Source: an uncultured Spirochaetaceae bacterium (GTDB lineage Bacteria > Spirochaetota > Spirochaetia > Treponematales > Treponemataceae). Taken from it: 5,641 nucleotides of DNA. The translations under genes and the position numbers were made by a program. The notes under the pieces were generated by a model. The model made no database searches. It saw only the letters and a list, made by a program, of their open reading frames with translations, and was not told the origin of the DNA. Position 1 is the first letter of the stretch; every line of letters starts with the position of its first letter. The stretch covers positions 1 to 5,641 of the forward strand of contig CADBRC010000394.1 of the NCBI GenBank assembly GCA_902796985.1, read 5' to 3'. Positions 1 to 5,568 of this stretch are shown here, piece by piece.

Positions 1-515
1 GACGCCTCGCCGACGCCGTCCGCCTGTTCAAGGATATCGACGACGACGTTCTCCGCATAGCGCTTCAGGTCATCCGCAGACCGGTTTCCCCGCAGGGCAA
101 TCCGCATGATGGAATCCGAAGACATGTTCATCTTCAGTATCGTCGGATTCACGTTTTCAGGCAGGGAACGTGTCACCCGGTCCAGCTTTTCCCGCACTTC
201 ATCGGCGGCCTTATCCAAATCGGTACCATAGGAGAATTCGAGGGAGACGGAACTGCGCCCCTCGGATGAAGTGGAAGAGATGGACTCAAGATGGCTTATG
301 GAGACAAGCGCGTTTTCAATCGGCTTGGTGACGGAGTTCTCCACAGATTCCGGATCGGCATTCGTATAGGTCGATGAAATCCACAGGTAGGGCATGTCGA
401 TTTCCGGAAAGAGCGCAATCGATATGTTCGATATGGTGAACAGACCGATTATCAGCAGCATGAGGAAAACCATCAGCATGAGGATGGGATGGCGCAGTGT
501 CTTTTCGCTCAGCAT
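1..515 (-). CDS. RND-family efflux permease, N-terminal part (truncated by window edge)
   Basis: This is the inner-membrane pump of a tripartite exporter; RND permeases couple proton influx to export of drugs, lipids or other small molecules. Only the first 171 codons are present and the frame is open to the window edge; the family is usually about 1,000-1,050 aa. The protein starts MLSEKTLRHPILMLMVFLML, with a hydrophobic first membrane helix at about residues 10-34. It continues with the RND signature around residues 36-70 (FPEID, then Y-T-N-A-D-P-E-S-V-E, then V-T-K-P-I-E-N-A-L), which begins the first porter subdomain. A second conserved stretch at about 97-125 has the pattern G-T-D-L-D-K-A and V-R-E-K-L-D-R-V, ending in L-P-E-N-V-N-P. 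The ATG at 515 is chosen because AAGGACGG lies just upstream; the other nearby ATG, at 520, is in another frame and meets a stop after three codons. It is the last visible gene of the efflux operon. The subfamily (multidrug or other) cannot be set from this fragment. Confidence 0.95.
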   Translation of the reverse strand, partial: MLSEKTLRHPILMLMVFLMLLIIGLFTISNISIALFPEIDMPYLWISSTYTNADPESVENSVTKPIENALVSISHLESISSTSSEGRSSVSLEFSYGTDLDKAADEVREKLDRVTRSLPENVNPTILKMNMSSDSIMRIALRGNRSADDLKRYAENVVVDILEQADGVGEA

Positions 516-521
516 ATCATA

Positions 522-529
522 CCGTCCTT
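522..529 (-). promoter_or_regulatory. Ribosome binding site of the RND gene, overlapping the adaptor stop codon
   Basis: The minus strand reads AAGGACGG about 9 bases before the RND start codon. Its first two bases are also part of the TAA stop codon (528-530) of the adaptor gene. Only 12 bases separate the two genes, which suggests translational coupling of adaptor and pump. The motif also fixes the start at 515. Confidence 0.7.
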
Positions 530-1619
530 ACTTACCTGCCGCGACCTCGCGGATGGCCGAACCTTCTCCGAGGGAATTCATGCCCTCAATGACCATCTTC
601 TCGCCCGTACTGACGCCGCCCGTCACCTGCACGTAACCGTCCACGCTCTGCCCCAGGGTTATCTTGCGCTGGCTGACGGTCGCCCCGTCCGCGTTGACCA
701 CATAGATGTATTTCGTACTGGATTTCTCCAGCACCGCCGTTTCCGGTATGACCGGGCAGCCTGAATACACGTCCGTATAGAGCTTGACCTTGGCGAACAT
801 GCCCGCGTTGATGCGGCTGTCCTTCTTGTCGAACTCAAGGGTGACGGACTTGGTGCGGCTGGAGCTGTCCACAACCGGCGAAATGCGGACGATGGAGGCG
901 ACAAAGACCTGCCCGGGATAGGCTTCCAGCACGATGTCCGCCTTAAGCCCCTTCTTGAGCGAGGCGACGTTGCGCTCGGGGATGCTCGCAGTGACCTGCA
1001 GCTCGTCTACGTTTCCGATCGTCACGAGTGCCGTTCCCGCCGTGACGGTGTTGCCCGTCTTGACCTTAAGCGAGGTGACCGTACCGGAAATCGGCGCATA
1101 GACCGTGTTGAGCGCGTACTGGGTTCCCGGAGTAGAGGGGTTCACCTTCATCAGGACGGCCCCTTTCTTGACATAGCTGCCGACGTTGACATTGACCGAC
1201 TGTATCTTGCCCCCGATGTCGGGAAACACGTCCACGCTGCTCGTCGGCTCTATCTCTCCTGTCGTGTTCACGTAGTCCTGCAGGGGGGTGACTTCCGCCG
1301 TGAGGGTACGGACGGAAATCAGGTTGGCAGACTGGGCTGACATGCCTCCGAAGCCGCCTCCGGCCTGACCGCCACCCTGCGCACCCTTGCCCGCACCGGC
1401 ACCGCCCTTCCCTGCTCCCCCGGCCTGACCGGAAGCAGACTTGCTCCCCTGTGCCGGAGCGCCAGCGGGCGCGGCTCCACCAGTCGGCCTGCCTCCGCCG
1501 GGGCCTCCCGGGCCTCCCATCTGCTTGGAGGCACCGGATTGCTTCATATATGTAAACGCCACGAAAATCACGGCAGCGCATACTGCAAGGGCTATGATTA
1601 CCTTGACGGCAGCCTTCAT
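528..1619 (-). CDS. Periplasmic adaptor (membrane-fusion protein, HlyD/BesA-like) of RND efflux pump, hairpin-less
   Basis: The adaptor bridges the RND pump and the outer-membrane channel. It is 363 aa. Residues 5-23 form a hydrophobic anchor or uncleaved signal; a Cys at 14 follows Leu-Ala-Val, a poor lipobox. Residues 35-93 are a very Gly/Ala/Pro-rich linker. The folded part begins near residue 100. The first lipoyl half is at about 126-160 (V-F-P-D-I-G-G-K-I, then V-N-V-G-S-Y-V-K-K-G) and the second at about 174-204 (Y-A-P-I-S-G-T-V, then V-K-T-G-N-T-V). A beta-barrel follows at about 205-285 (I-P-E-R-N-V, then A-Y-P-G-Q-V-F) and a membrane-proximal domain at about 288-360 (V-I-P-E-T-A-V, then V-T-G-G-V-S-T-G-E-K). 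The two lipoyl halves are joined by only about a dozen residues, so the usual alpha-helical hairpin is missing, as in Borrelia BesA. The ATG at 1619 has AGGAG six bases upstream. The gene sits 51 bases after the channel gene and 12 bases before the pump gene. Confidence 0.93.
   Translation of the reverse strand: MKAAVKVIIALAVCAAVIFVAFTYMKQSGASKQMGGPGGPGGGRPTGGAAPAGAPAQGSKSASGQAGGAGKGGAGAGKGAQGGGQAGGGFGGMSAQSANLISVRTLTAEVTPLQDYVNTTGEIEPTSSVDVFPDIGGKIQSVNVNVGSYVKKGAVLMKVNPSTPGTQYALNTVYAPISGTVTSLKVKTGNTVTAGTALVTIGNVDELQVTASIPERNVASLKKGLKADIVLEAYPGQVFVASIVRISPVVDSSSRTKSVTLEFDKKDSRINAGMFAKVKLYTDVYSGCPVIPETAVLEKSSTKYIYVVNADGATVSQRKITLGQSVDGYVQVTGGVSTGEKMVIEGMNSLGEGSAIREVAAGK
1341..1517 (-). repeat. 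Low-complexity Gly/Ala/Pro linker coding segment in the adaptor gene
   Basis: Codons 35-93 of the adaptor encode almost only Gly, Ala, Pro, Ser, Gln and Lys, with recurring GGPGG, GGAG and GAGKG motifs. The DNA is strongly GC-biased, with many GGC/GCC/GGT-type codons on the minus strand. The segment lies between the membrane anchor and the first lipoyl half, so it should be a flexible, disordered periplasmic tether. It is likely to vary in length between strains. Confidence 0.8.
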
Positions 1620-1670
1620 TGCATTCTCCTCAATCGAATTCTCTCTGTTATTATCGGCATATCTGCGATT

Positions 1671-2990
1671 TTACTCGTCAATGCCCGAAAGGCTTCCGAA
1701 CGGCACCCCCAGGGCATTTTCCAGGTTCAATATCGCGACGGCAAGGTTGTAGGCCTGACTCTTCAGGTTCACGCCCGCCTCGAACAGGCCGTTCCTCGCG
1801 TTCTGCAGGACGATGATATCCTTTGTTCCGTTGTTGTATGCCTCCAGCGTCAGCCGGTAGGTCTCTTCGGCGAACTCCAGGCTCTGCTTGCGGAGGGCCA
1901 GCGCCGACACGAGGTTCTTCACCTGGCTCAGGCTGTTGTCCACGTTTATCCGCTGCGTGTTCTTCGCATCCTCAAGCTGCATCTGCACAAGTTCCAGACT
2001 GTCCTTCTGCTTGGCGATGGACTGCGCTCCGCTGGACCAGGGCAAAAAACCGTCAATCGGGATGTTGACTCCTATGGTCAGCGTACCCCCCTTGCTCCAG
2101 TCGGTCGAGTCGTCCGTCGTCGTGGACAGGCTGTAGGAGTAACCGGCCGAGAGGGTCGGAGCCCAGGCCGAAAGCCGGGTCGCCATCAGGGAATTCCGGG
2201 CTATCTCCACCTGCTTCTCAAGGGAAGCTATGGTGTTGGACTTTGCATCCACCCCGCCTACGGACACATCGGAAAGCTCCGTGTACCTGTCCAGGCTGCC
2301 GGAAAGCTCCAGCGGCGTACTCTGGCTCATGCCCAGAAGGTTCCTGAAGGTCGCCATGTCATTGGAAAGCGTCGTTCTGGCGTTGTCCAGGGCAAGCTGA
2401 GCATTCTGGTATGAAATCTGGGAGTTCAGCACGTCCAGACGGGGCAGGACTCCCCGGTCATACTTGGCTTTGTTTGTATCGTACTGTTTCTTTGCAGACT
2501 CTACGTTCCGCTCCTGAAGCTTGATGTATTCCTGCTCATAGAGAATCTGGTAAAAAGCCTTGCGGACGTTCAGTTCCACCGTCCTCATGGTCGTATCGTA
2601 GTCTATGAGCTGCTTCTCGTAACTCAGCCTGGCCCCCTTGACGGCAGTCGCGATGGAGGGGGAAAGCCCTATGTTCACGCTCGCCCCGAGGGAAATCCGG
2701 GCCGCATCGGAGGCCGCCGCCCCGTATGCCGGGGTGCTGTCATCCTCCGGCAGGGCCTTGGACAGGCTGCCGTTTGCCTTGATGGTGGGGCTTATGGAGT
2801 TCCATGAGTAGCTGGAAGCCCGTTTGGCCGACCTGACGGAGACCTCCCCCTCCTTTATGCCCAGGTTCTCGCTTCTGGCACGGTCAACAGCCTCCCTCAG
2901 CGTCAGGCTCTCCGCCGTAAGCAGGGCGCAGGAACAGGAAAGGAGGACTGCGGAAATGAGAAAAGCCCTGGATGTGGCCCCAAAATGCAT
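1671..2990 (-). CDS. TolC-like outer-membrane efflux channel (OEP family)
   Basis: This is the outer-membrane exit duct of the tripartite pump. It is 439 aa, normal for the family. The first ~26 residues are a signal peptide: hydrophobic L-I-S-A-V-L-L-S then C-S-C, with possible signal peptidase I cleavage after T-A before ESLTL. Leu-Leu-Ser-Cys at 16-19 also fits a lipobox, so it could be a lipoprotein. Two tandem OEP repeats are visible. The first has helix 36-60 (L-R-E-A-V-D-R-A), beta strands at about 66-115, a long helix at about 120-172, and the conserved turn Y-D-R-G-V-L-P-R-L-D-V-L-N at about 177-189, ending R-N-L-L-G. The second has beta strands at about 277-312 and a helix at about 325-383. 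Its turn is Y-N-N-G-T-K-D-I-I-V-L-Q at about 385-396, and it ends in L-E-N-A-L-G-V. The ATG at 2990 follows CCGGAGG at a five-base distance. It is the first gene of the efflux operon, unlike the more common order in which the channel gene comes last or lies elsewhere. Confidence 0.95.
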   Translation of the reverse strand: MHFGATSRAFLISAVLLSCSCALLTAESLTLREAVDRARSENLGIKEGEVSVRSAKRASSYSWNSISPTIKANGSLSKALPEDDSTPAYGAAASDAARISLGASVNIGLSPSIATAVKGARLSYEKQLIDYDTTMRTVELNVRKAFYQILYEQEYIKLQERNVESAKKQYDTNKAKYDRGVLPRLDVLNSQISYQNAQLALDNARTTLSNDMATFRNLLGMSQSTPLELSGSLDRYTELSDVSVGGVDAKSNTIASLEKQVEIARNSLMATRLSAWAPTLSAGYSYSLSTTTDDSTDWSKGGTLTIGVNIPIDGFLPWSSGAQSIAKQKDSLELVQMQLEDAKNTQRINVDNSLSQVKNLVSALALRKQSLEFAEETYRLTLEAYNNGTKDIIVLQNARNGLFEAGVNLKSQAYNLAVAILNLENALGVPFGSLSGIDE

Positions 2991-3041
2991 AAAAACCTCC
3001 GGAAATAATGTCCCTTATCTTCAATATCGGGTCTTCAGGAT

Positions 3042-3069
3042 GAATTTAGCATAGGCTACCCTAAAATTC
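3042..3069. promoter_or_regulatory. Imperfect dyad over the efflux promoter, possible operator
   Basis: The plus strand carries GAATTTAG (3042-3049) and CTAAAATTC (3061-3069), reverse complements except for one extra A, separated by 11 bases. Inside, TAGC and GCTA (3047-3058) form a second small dyad. The element covers the candidate -10 and the spacer of the efflux promoter, so a dimeric repressor bound here would block transcription. No regulator gene is visible in the window. AT-rich dyads also arise by chance. Confidence 0.4.
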
Positions 3070-3071
3070 CA
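3043..3071 (-). promoter_or_regulatory. Candidate extended -10 promoter for the efflux operon
   Basis: On the minus strand TGCTAAATT (3043-3051) resembles an extended -10 element (TG, one base, then TAAATT). Seventeen bases further upstream is TGGAAT (3066-3071), only a half match to the -35 consensus. Transcription would start near 3036 and leave a leader of roughly 45 bases ending in the GGAGG ribosome site of the channel gene. The surrounding 3000-3105 stretch is much more AT-rich than the genes, as expected of a promoter. The exact element is uncertain. Confidence 0.4.
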
Positions 3072-3115
3072 TAAAAAGCGTGTTACATAAGGATAAATCA
3101 ATGTTATGGCGGAAG

Positions 3116-3139
3116 CCCCGGCCCCCAGGTCCCCGGCCC
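3116..3139 (-). other. G-quadruplex-type motif and 9-bp direct repeat just after the yitT stop
   Basis: Read on the minus strand, this tract has four G-runs of 3, 4, 5 and 4, with loops CC, ACCT and CC; the first G-run includes the last base of the yitT TAG stop. It satisfies the standard intramolecular G-quadruplex pattern and would be present in the yitT transcript. It also contains the direct repeat GGGCCGGGG (3131-3139 and 3116-3124). It stands out sharply from the AT-rich sequence beside it. No U-tract follows, so it is not a classical intrinsic terminator. Its role, if any, is unknown. Confidence 0.6.
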
Positions 3140-4005
3140 TAGTCGTTGGACCGCCTGAAGAACTTGCCGATGATGGCCTTGGACTGCAGGACGTTTATGA
3201 AGGCATCCGGATCAGTCAGGCGGATGGCCTTCTCCAGATGGCCGGACTCGGAGCTGGACACAACGGAATACAGGAGGCTCCGCTCCTTGCCGGAGTACAG
3301 GCCCGTCCCCGTGAAGAGCGTCGCATCATGGTTCGTCTGCGCCCGTATCACGCCGTACACCTCGGCAGGCCGGGACGTGATGATCAGCAGGGTGGTCTTG
3401 GCGTACTTCTTGTACATGAAGTCAATCGCCTGGGTGGAGGTGTACTGGAATATGATCGAATACAGTGCCGCGTCCCAGCCGAACAGGATCCCCGCAGTAC
3501 AGAGGATGATGCAGTTGAAGGCAAGGATGATGTTCCACGCGGACCGCCCCGTCCTCTCGGCGATGTAGATGGCGATGAAGTCCGTGCCTCCCGAGGAGCT
3601 TTCCGCAAAGAGGCAGAGGCTGACCGCAAGGGCGTTCAGAAGCCCGCCGAACACGGCGCACAGAATCTTGTCATCCGTGAGCGTAATGTAGGGGAGCACA
3701 TCTGCCGCAAGCCCCGACACGACGATGAGCACGCAGGACAGGATCGTGAACTTCCTGCCGATGAAGCGGAAGCCTATCACGATGGGGACCGCGTTGAGTG
3801 CGTAGGTCAGCGCAGAATAGGGGAGCGCGATACCCAGAAAGTCCTTGCAGGATTTCTGTATGAGCAGGGCGACACCCGCGAAGCCCCCGGGAAAGAGGGA
3901 CGCGGAATGCACGAAGGTGTTTATGTTGAACGCGAATATCAGGCTCGCAGCAAGGACAAGCAGCAGGCGCAGAAGCACCGGCTGCCTCTGTTCGAATTTC
4001 TCCAT
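3139..4005 (-). CDS. YitT-family membrane protein (YitT domain plus C-terminal DUF2179)
   Basis: This is a predicted multi-spanning inner-membrane protein of 288 aa, the usual length for the family, whose biochemical function is not established. Five or six hydrophobic segments are seen at about residues 10-28, 36-52, 60-80, 86-106, 114-134 and 157-176. Family hallmarks are the F-P-G-G-F-A-G-V-A segment at about 38-46 and S-S-G-G-T-D-F-I-A at about 137-145. The final 85 residues (about 203-285) match DUF2179: T-T-L-L-I-I-T-S, then the F-T-G-T-G-L-Y-S-G-K-E-R core at about 231-242, then V-V-S (248-250) and D-P-D-A-F-I-N-V near 265-272. The ATG at 4005 is preceded by GAGGACGT, a suitable ribosome site. 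The gene begins 28 bases after the flotillin stop, so the two are probably one transcript. Family assignment is firm; a transport role is only an inference. Confidence 0.93.
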   Translation of the reverse strand: MEKFEQRQPVLLRLLLVLAASLIFAFNINTFVHSASLFPGGFAGVALLIQKSCKDFLGIALPYSALTYALNAVPIVIGFRFIGRKFTILSCVLIVVSGLAADVLPYITLTDDKILCAVFGGLLNALAVSLCLFAESSSGGTDFIAIYIAERTGRSAWNIILAFNCIILCTAGILFGWDAALYSIIFQYTSTQAIDFMYKKYAKTTLLIITSRPAEVYGVIRAQTNHDATLFTGTGLYSGKERSLLYSVVSSSESGHLEKAIRLTDPDAFINVLQSKAIIGKFFRRSND

Positions 4006-4033
4006 ACGTCCTCAACAGGTCCTCAGCGGGAAA

Positions 4034-5545
4034 TCACTCGGATACCTCGTCCTGTACGGCGGCCTTCCGGTCAATCAGCCTGCCGAGGAGGGACTTGAGG
4101 TCAATGCCGAGCGACTCCCCGAGGCTCTCGGAAATCTGCGTCACGTTCGTCATTATGTCTTTGGTCAGCCTGGACGAGTCCCCGCCGTACATGTAAATCT
4201 TATCGACGTTCTGGTAGGCCATGCCGGAAGCCTCCGCAATTTTGGGAAGCTGCTCAAAGTAAACCTTGAGGGCATCCAGCTGCATCTGCTGCTTTGCCGC
4301 ATCGCCGTATTCCTTCAGGGCCTCCGCCTTCTCGCGCATACCGTCGGCCTCTGCGACGAGCTTCGCCTTGACGGCAGCAGCCTCAGCCTCTCCCTCCGCA
4401 CGGACTGCCGCGGCAAGGGCCTTCTTTCCTGCCGCCTCGTTCTCCATGGCGATCTTCTCCGCCTCGGCCTTTTTCTGCCGGGTGAAGGCTTCAGCCTCAG
4501 CCTGCCGCTGGATCTCAAAAGCCTCAGCCTCAGCCTTCTTCTGGCGCGAGTACAGCTCTGCGTCGGCTTCCTGCTGGGCCGCATATTTCTCCGCCTCGGC
4601 GGTCTTCTTCACCTCAGCGTCAAGGGCCTTTTCCTTGATGGAGACCTCTTTCTCCTGAATCTCAATCTGCTTTTCCTGCCTGGCGATGTTCGCGTCGGCG
4701 GCCTTGATCTCGAGCACCTTGCGCTGGTTCTCGGTCTCAATCCCCTTCGCAGCCTCGGCCTTCGCAGCCTCGGTGTCCGCCTGGAGCCGCAGGGAAGCCT
4801 TCTTTATGGCAAGGTCAGTCTGCTTCTGGGCAATCTCAAGCTCGGCGGCGACGCGGGCTTCGTTCGCCTCCTTGTCTGCCTGTGCCTGCGCGATTTTTAT
4901 CTCTGCCTCGGCAGCGGCCTTTGCCTTCGCAGCGTCCTTGGATATGGCGACCGTGTTCTCGATTCCGAGGTTGTTTATGACGCCGTTGTCATCCTTGAAG
5001 TTCTGGATGTTGAAAGTCGTCAGCTCCAGTCCCAGGTCAAAGAGGTTCGGCTTGACGTTCTCCACGACCTTCTCGGCGAGAATCTTCTTGTCGCCCTGTA
5101 TCAGATCCTTCAGCTTTATCTGAGAGATTATCTCGCGGATGTTCCCCTCCAGAACGGGGGTTACGATGGTCGCAATGTTGCTCGTGCTGTATCCCAGGAA
5201 TTTCGCGGCAGCCTTCTTCATGATTTCCGGCTCCTGCGAGACGGCGATGTTCGCGACCGCATCAACCTTGATGTTTATCGCGTCCTGCGTCGGAATGAAG
5301 TCCTTCGATATGAAATCGACCTGGATGTTCTCCAGCGTCATGTAATCAATCTGCTGCAGGAAGGGAATGACGAAAATCGCCTTGCCCGTCACCGTCTTGG
5401 AACCGAAGGGGCCCACACGGATTCCGATTTTGTTCTTAGGAACTTTCTTATATGAGACGAAAAAGAAGGTGACCAGCAGAACAAGAATGATTGCCACGCC
5501 GATTGCTACCATTATATACCTCCATAGCTTGCTGTCCGATGCCAT
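4034..5545 (-). CDS. Flotillin-like SPFH-domain protein
   Basis: Flotillins are membrane-anchored scaffold proteins that assemble into large oligomers and organise functional membrane microdomains. This one is 503 aa, close to Bacillus YuaG/FloT. Residues 10-30 form a single membrane segment with a short N-terminal tail. The SPFH domain spans about 33-205: P-K-N-K-I-G-I-R-V-G-P-F-G-S-K near 36-50, V-I-P-F-L-Q-Q-I-D-Y at 59-68, and F-N-I-Q-N-F-K-D-D-N-G near 178-188. Residues about 205-425 are a highly charged Ala/Glu/Lys coiled coil containing five 11-residue repeats. The C-terminal part (about 425-503) has A-L-K-V-Y-F-E-Q-L-P-K-I-A, a typical flotillin tail. The ATG at 5545 is the only plausible in-frame start because a TGA lies six codons upstream. 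The ribosome site AAGGA is rather far, 11 bases away. YuaG-type flotillins often have an NfeD partner; none is seen here, and the downstream neighbour is YitT instead. Confidence 0.93.
   Translation of the reverse strand: MASDSKLWRYIMVAIGVAIILVLLVTFFFVSYKKVPKNKIGIRVGPFGSKTVTGKAIFVIPFLQQIDYMTLENIQVDFISKDFIPTQDAINIKVDAVANIAVSQEPEIMKKAAAKFLGYSTSNIATIVTPVLEGNIREIISQIKLKDLIQGDKKILAEKVVENVKPNLFDLGLELTTFNIQNFKDDNGVINNLGIENTVAISKDAAKAKAAAEAEIKIAQAQADKEANEARVAAELEIAQKQTDLAIKKASLRLQADTEAAKAEAAKGIETENQRKVLEIKAADANIARQEKQIEIQEKEVSIKEKALDAEVKKTAEAEKYAAQQEADAELYSRQKKAEAEAFEIQRQAEAEAFTRQKKAEAEKIAMENEAAGKKALAAAVRAEGEAEAAAVKAKLVAEADGMREKAEALKEYGDAAKQQMQLDALKVYFEQLPKIAEASGMAYQNVDKIYMYGGDSSRLTKDIMTNVTQISESLGESLGIDLKSLLGRLIDRKAAVQDEVSE
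4448..4612 (-). repeat. Five tandem 11-residue (33-bp) hendecad repeats in the flotillin coiled coil
   Basis: Residues 312-322, 323-333, 334-344, 345-355 and 356-366 align as five units without gaps. The pattern is x-[KQ]-[KR]-x-A-E-A-E-x-[FYI]-x, for example RQKKAEAEAFE. The A-E-A-E core is kept in four units and is A-D-A-E in one. Units 3 and 5 are identical in their first eight residues. An 11-residue period indicates a hendecad, nearly straight coiled coil rather than a standard heptad. A degenerate sixth unit may follow at 367-377. Confidence 0.75.
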
Positions 5546-5554
5546 GCTATCAGA

Positions 5555-5568
5555 ATTCCTTCAGGAAT
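5555..5568. repeat. Inverted repeat covering the flotillin ribosome site
   Basis: ATTCCT and AGGAAT flank two bases, a perfect 6-bp dyad. On the minus strand the right arm contains the AAGGA expected to bind 16S rRNA for the flotillin start at 5545. Pairing would hide the ribosome site, but a two-base loop is too tight, so the real stem would be five pairs with a four-base loop and weak. A protein-binding site is an alternative. Confidence 0.4.

Noticed and set aside
1066..1581. Second minus-strand frame of 171 codons inside the adaptor gene
   Set aside because: It is an overlapping frame over the Gly-rich linker, where GC-rich codons leave all frames open. Its product is Arg/Gly/Cys-rich and unlike any protein family.
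1545..1619. Adaptor as a lipoprotein through Cys 14
   Set aside because: The residues before the Cys are Leu-Ala-Val. A Val directly before the Cys is a poor lipobox, and the hydrophobic stretch continues past it like a membrane anchor.
1620..1670. Internal promoter or terminator between the channel and adaptor genes
   Set aside because: The 51-base gap holds the adaptor ribosome site but no convincing hairpin or -10/-35 pair.
1539..2414. Plus-strand open frame of 291 codons spanning the channel gene and the adaptor start
   Set aside because: It crosses a real intergenic gap and is antisense to two well-supported genes. Its product has no family features.
3116..3139. Intrinsic terminator after yitT
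   Set aside because: The tract is G-rich on one strand only, so it makes at most a short GGCC self-pairing, and no U-run follows. A quadruplex pattern describes it better.
3106..4098. Plus-strand open frame of 330 codons across the yitT gene
   Set aside because: It is antisense to a firm YitT/DUF2179 protein, its product is highly charged with no recognisable domain, and it has no good ribosome site. It is a by-product of GC-rich codon usage.
4266..4658. Plus-strand Ser/Ala/Phe-rich frame with apparent repeats
   Set aside because: The repeats are the mirror of the flotillin 33-bp hendecad array, not an independent gene.
3845..5455. Plus-strand open frame of 536 codons antisense to the flotillin gene
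   Set aside because: The translation is a Leu/Arg-rich low-complexity product expected from reading a Lys/Glu/Ala coiled coil backwards. It matches no recognisable family, while the minus strand encodes a clear flotillin.
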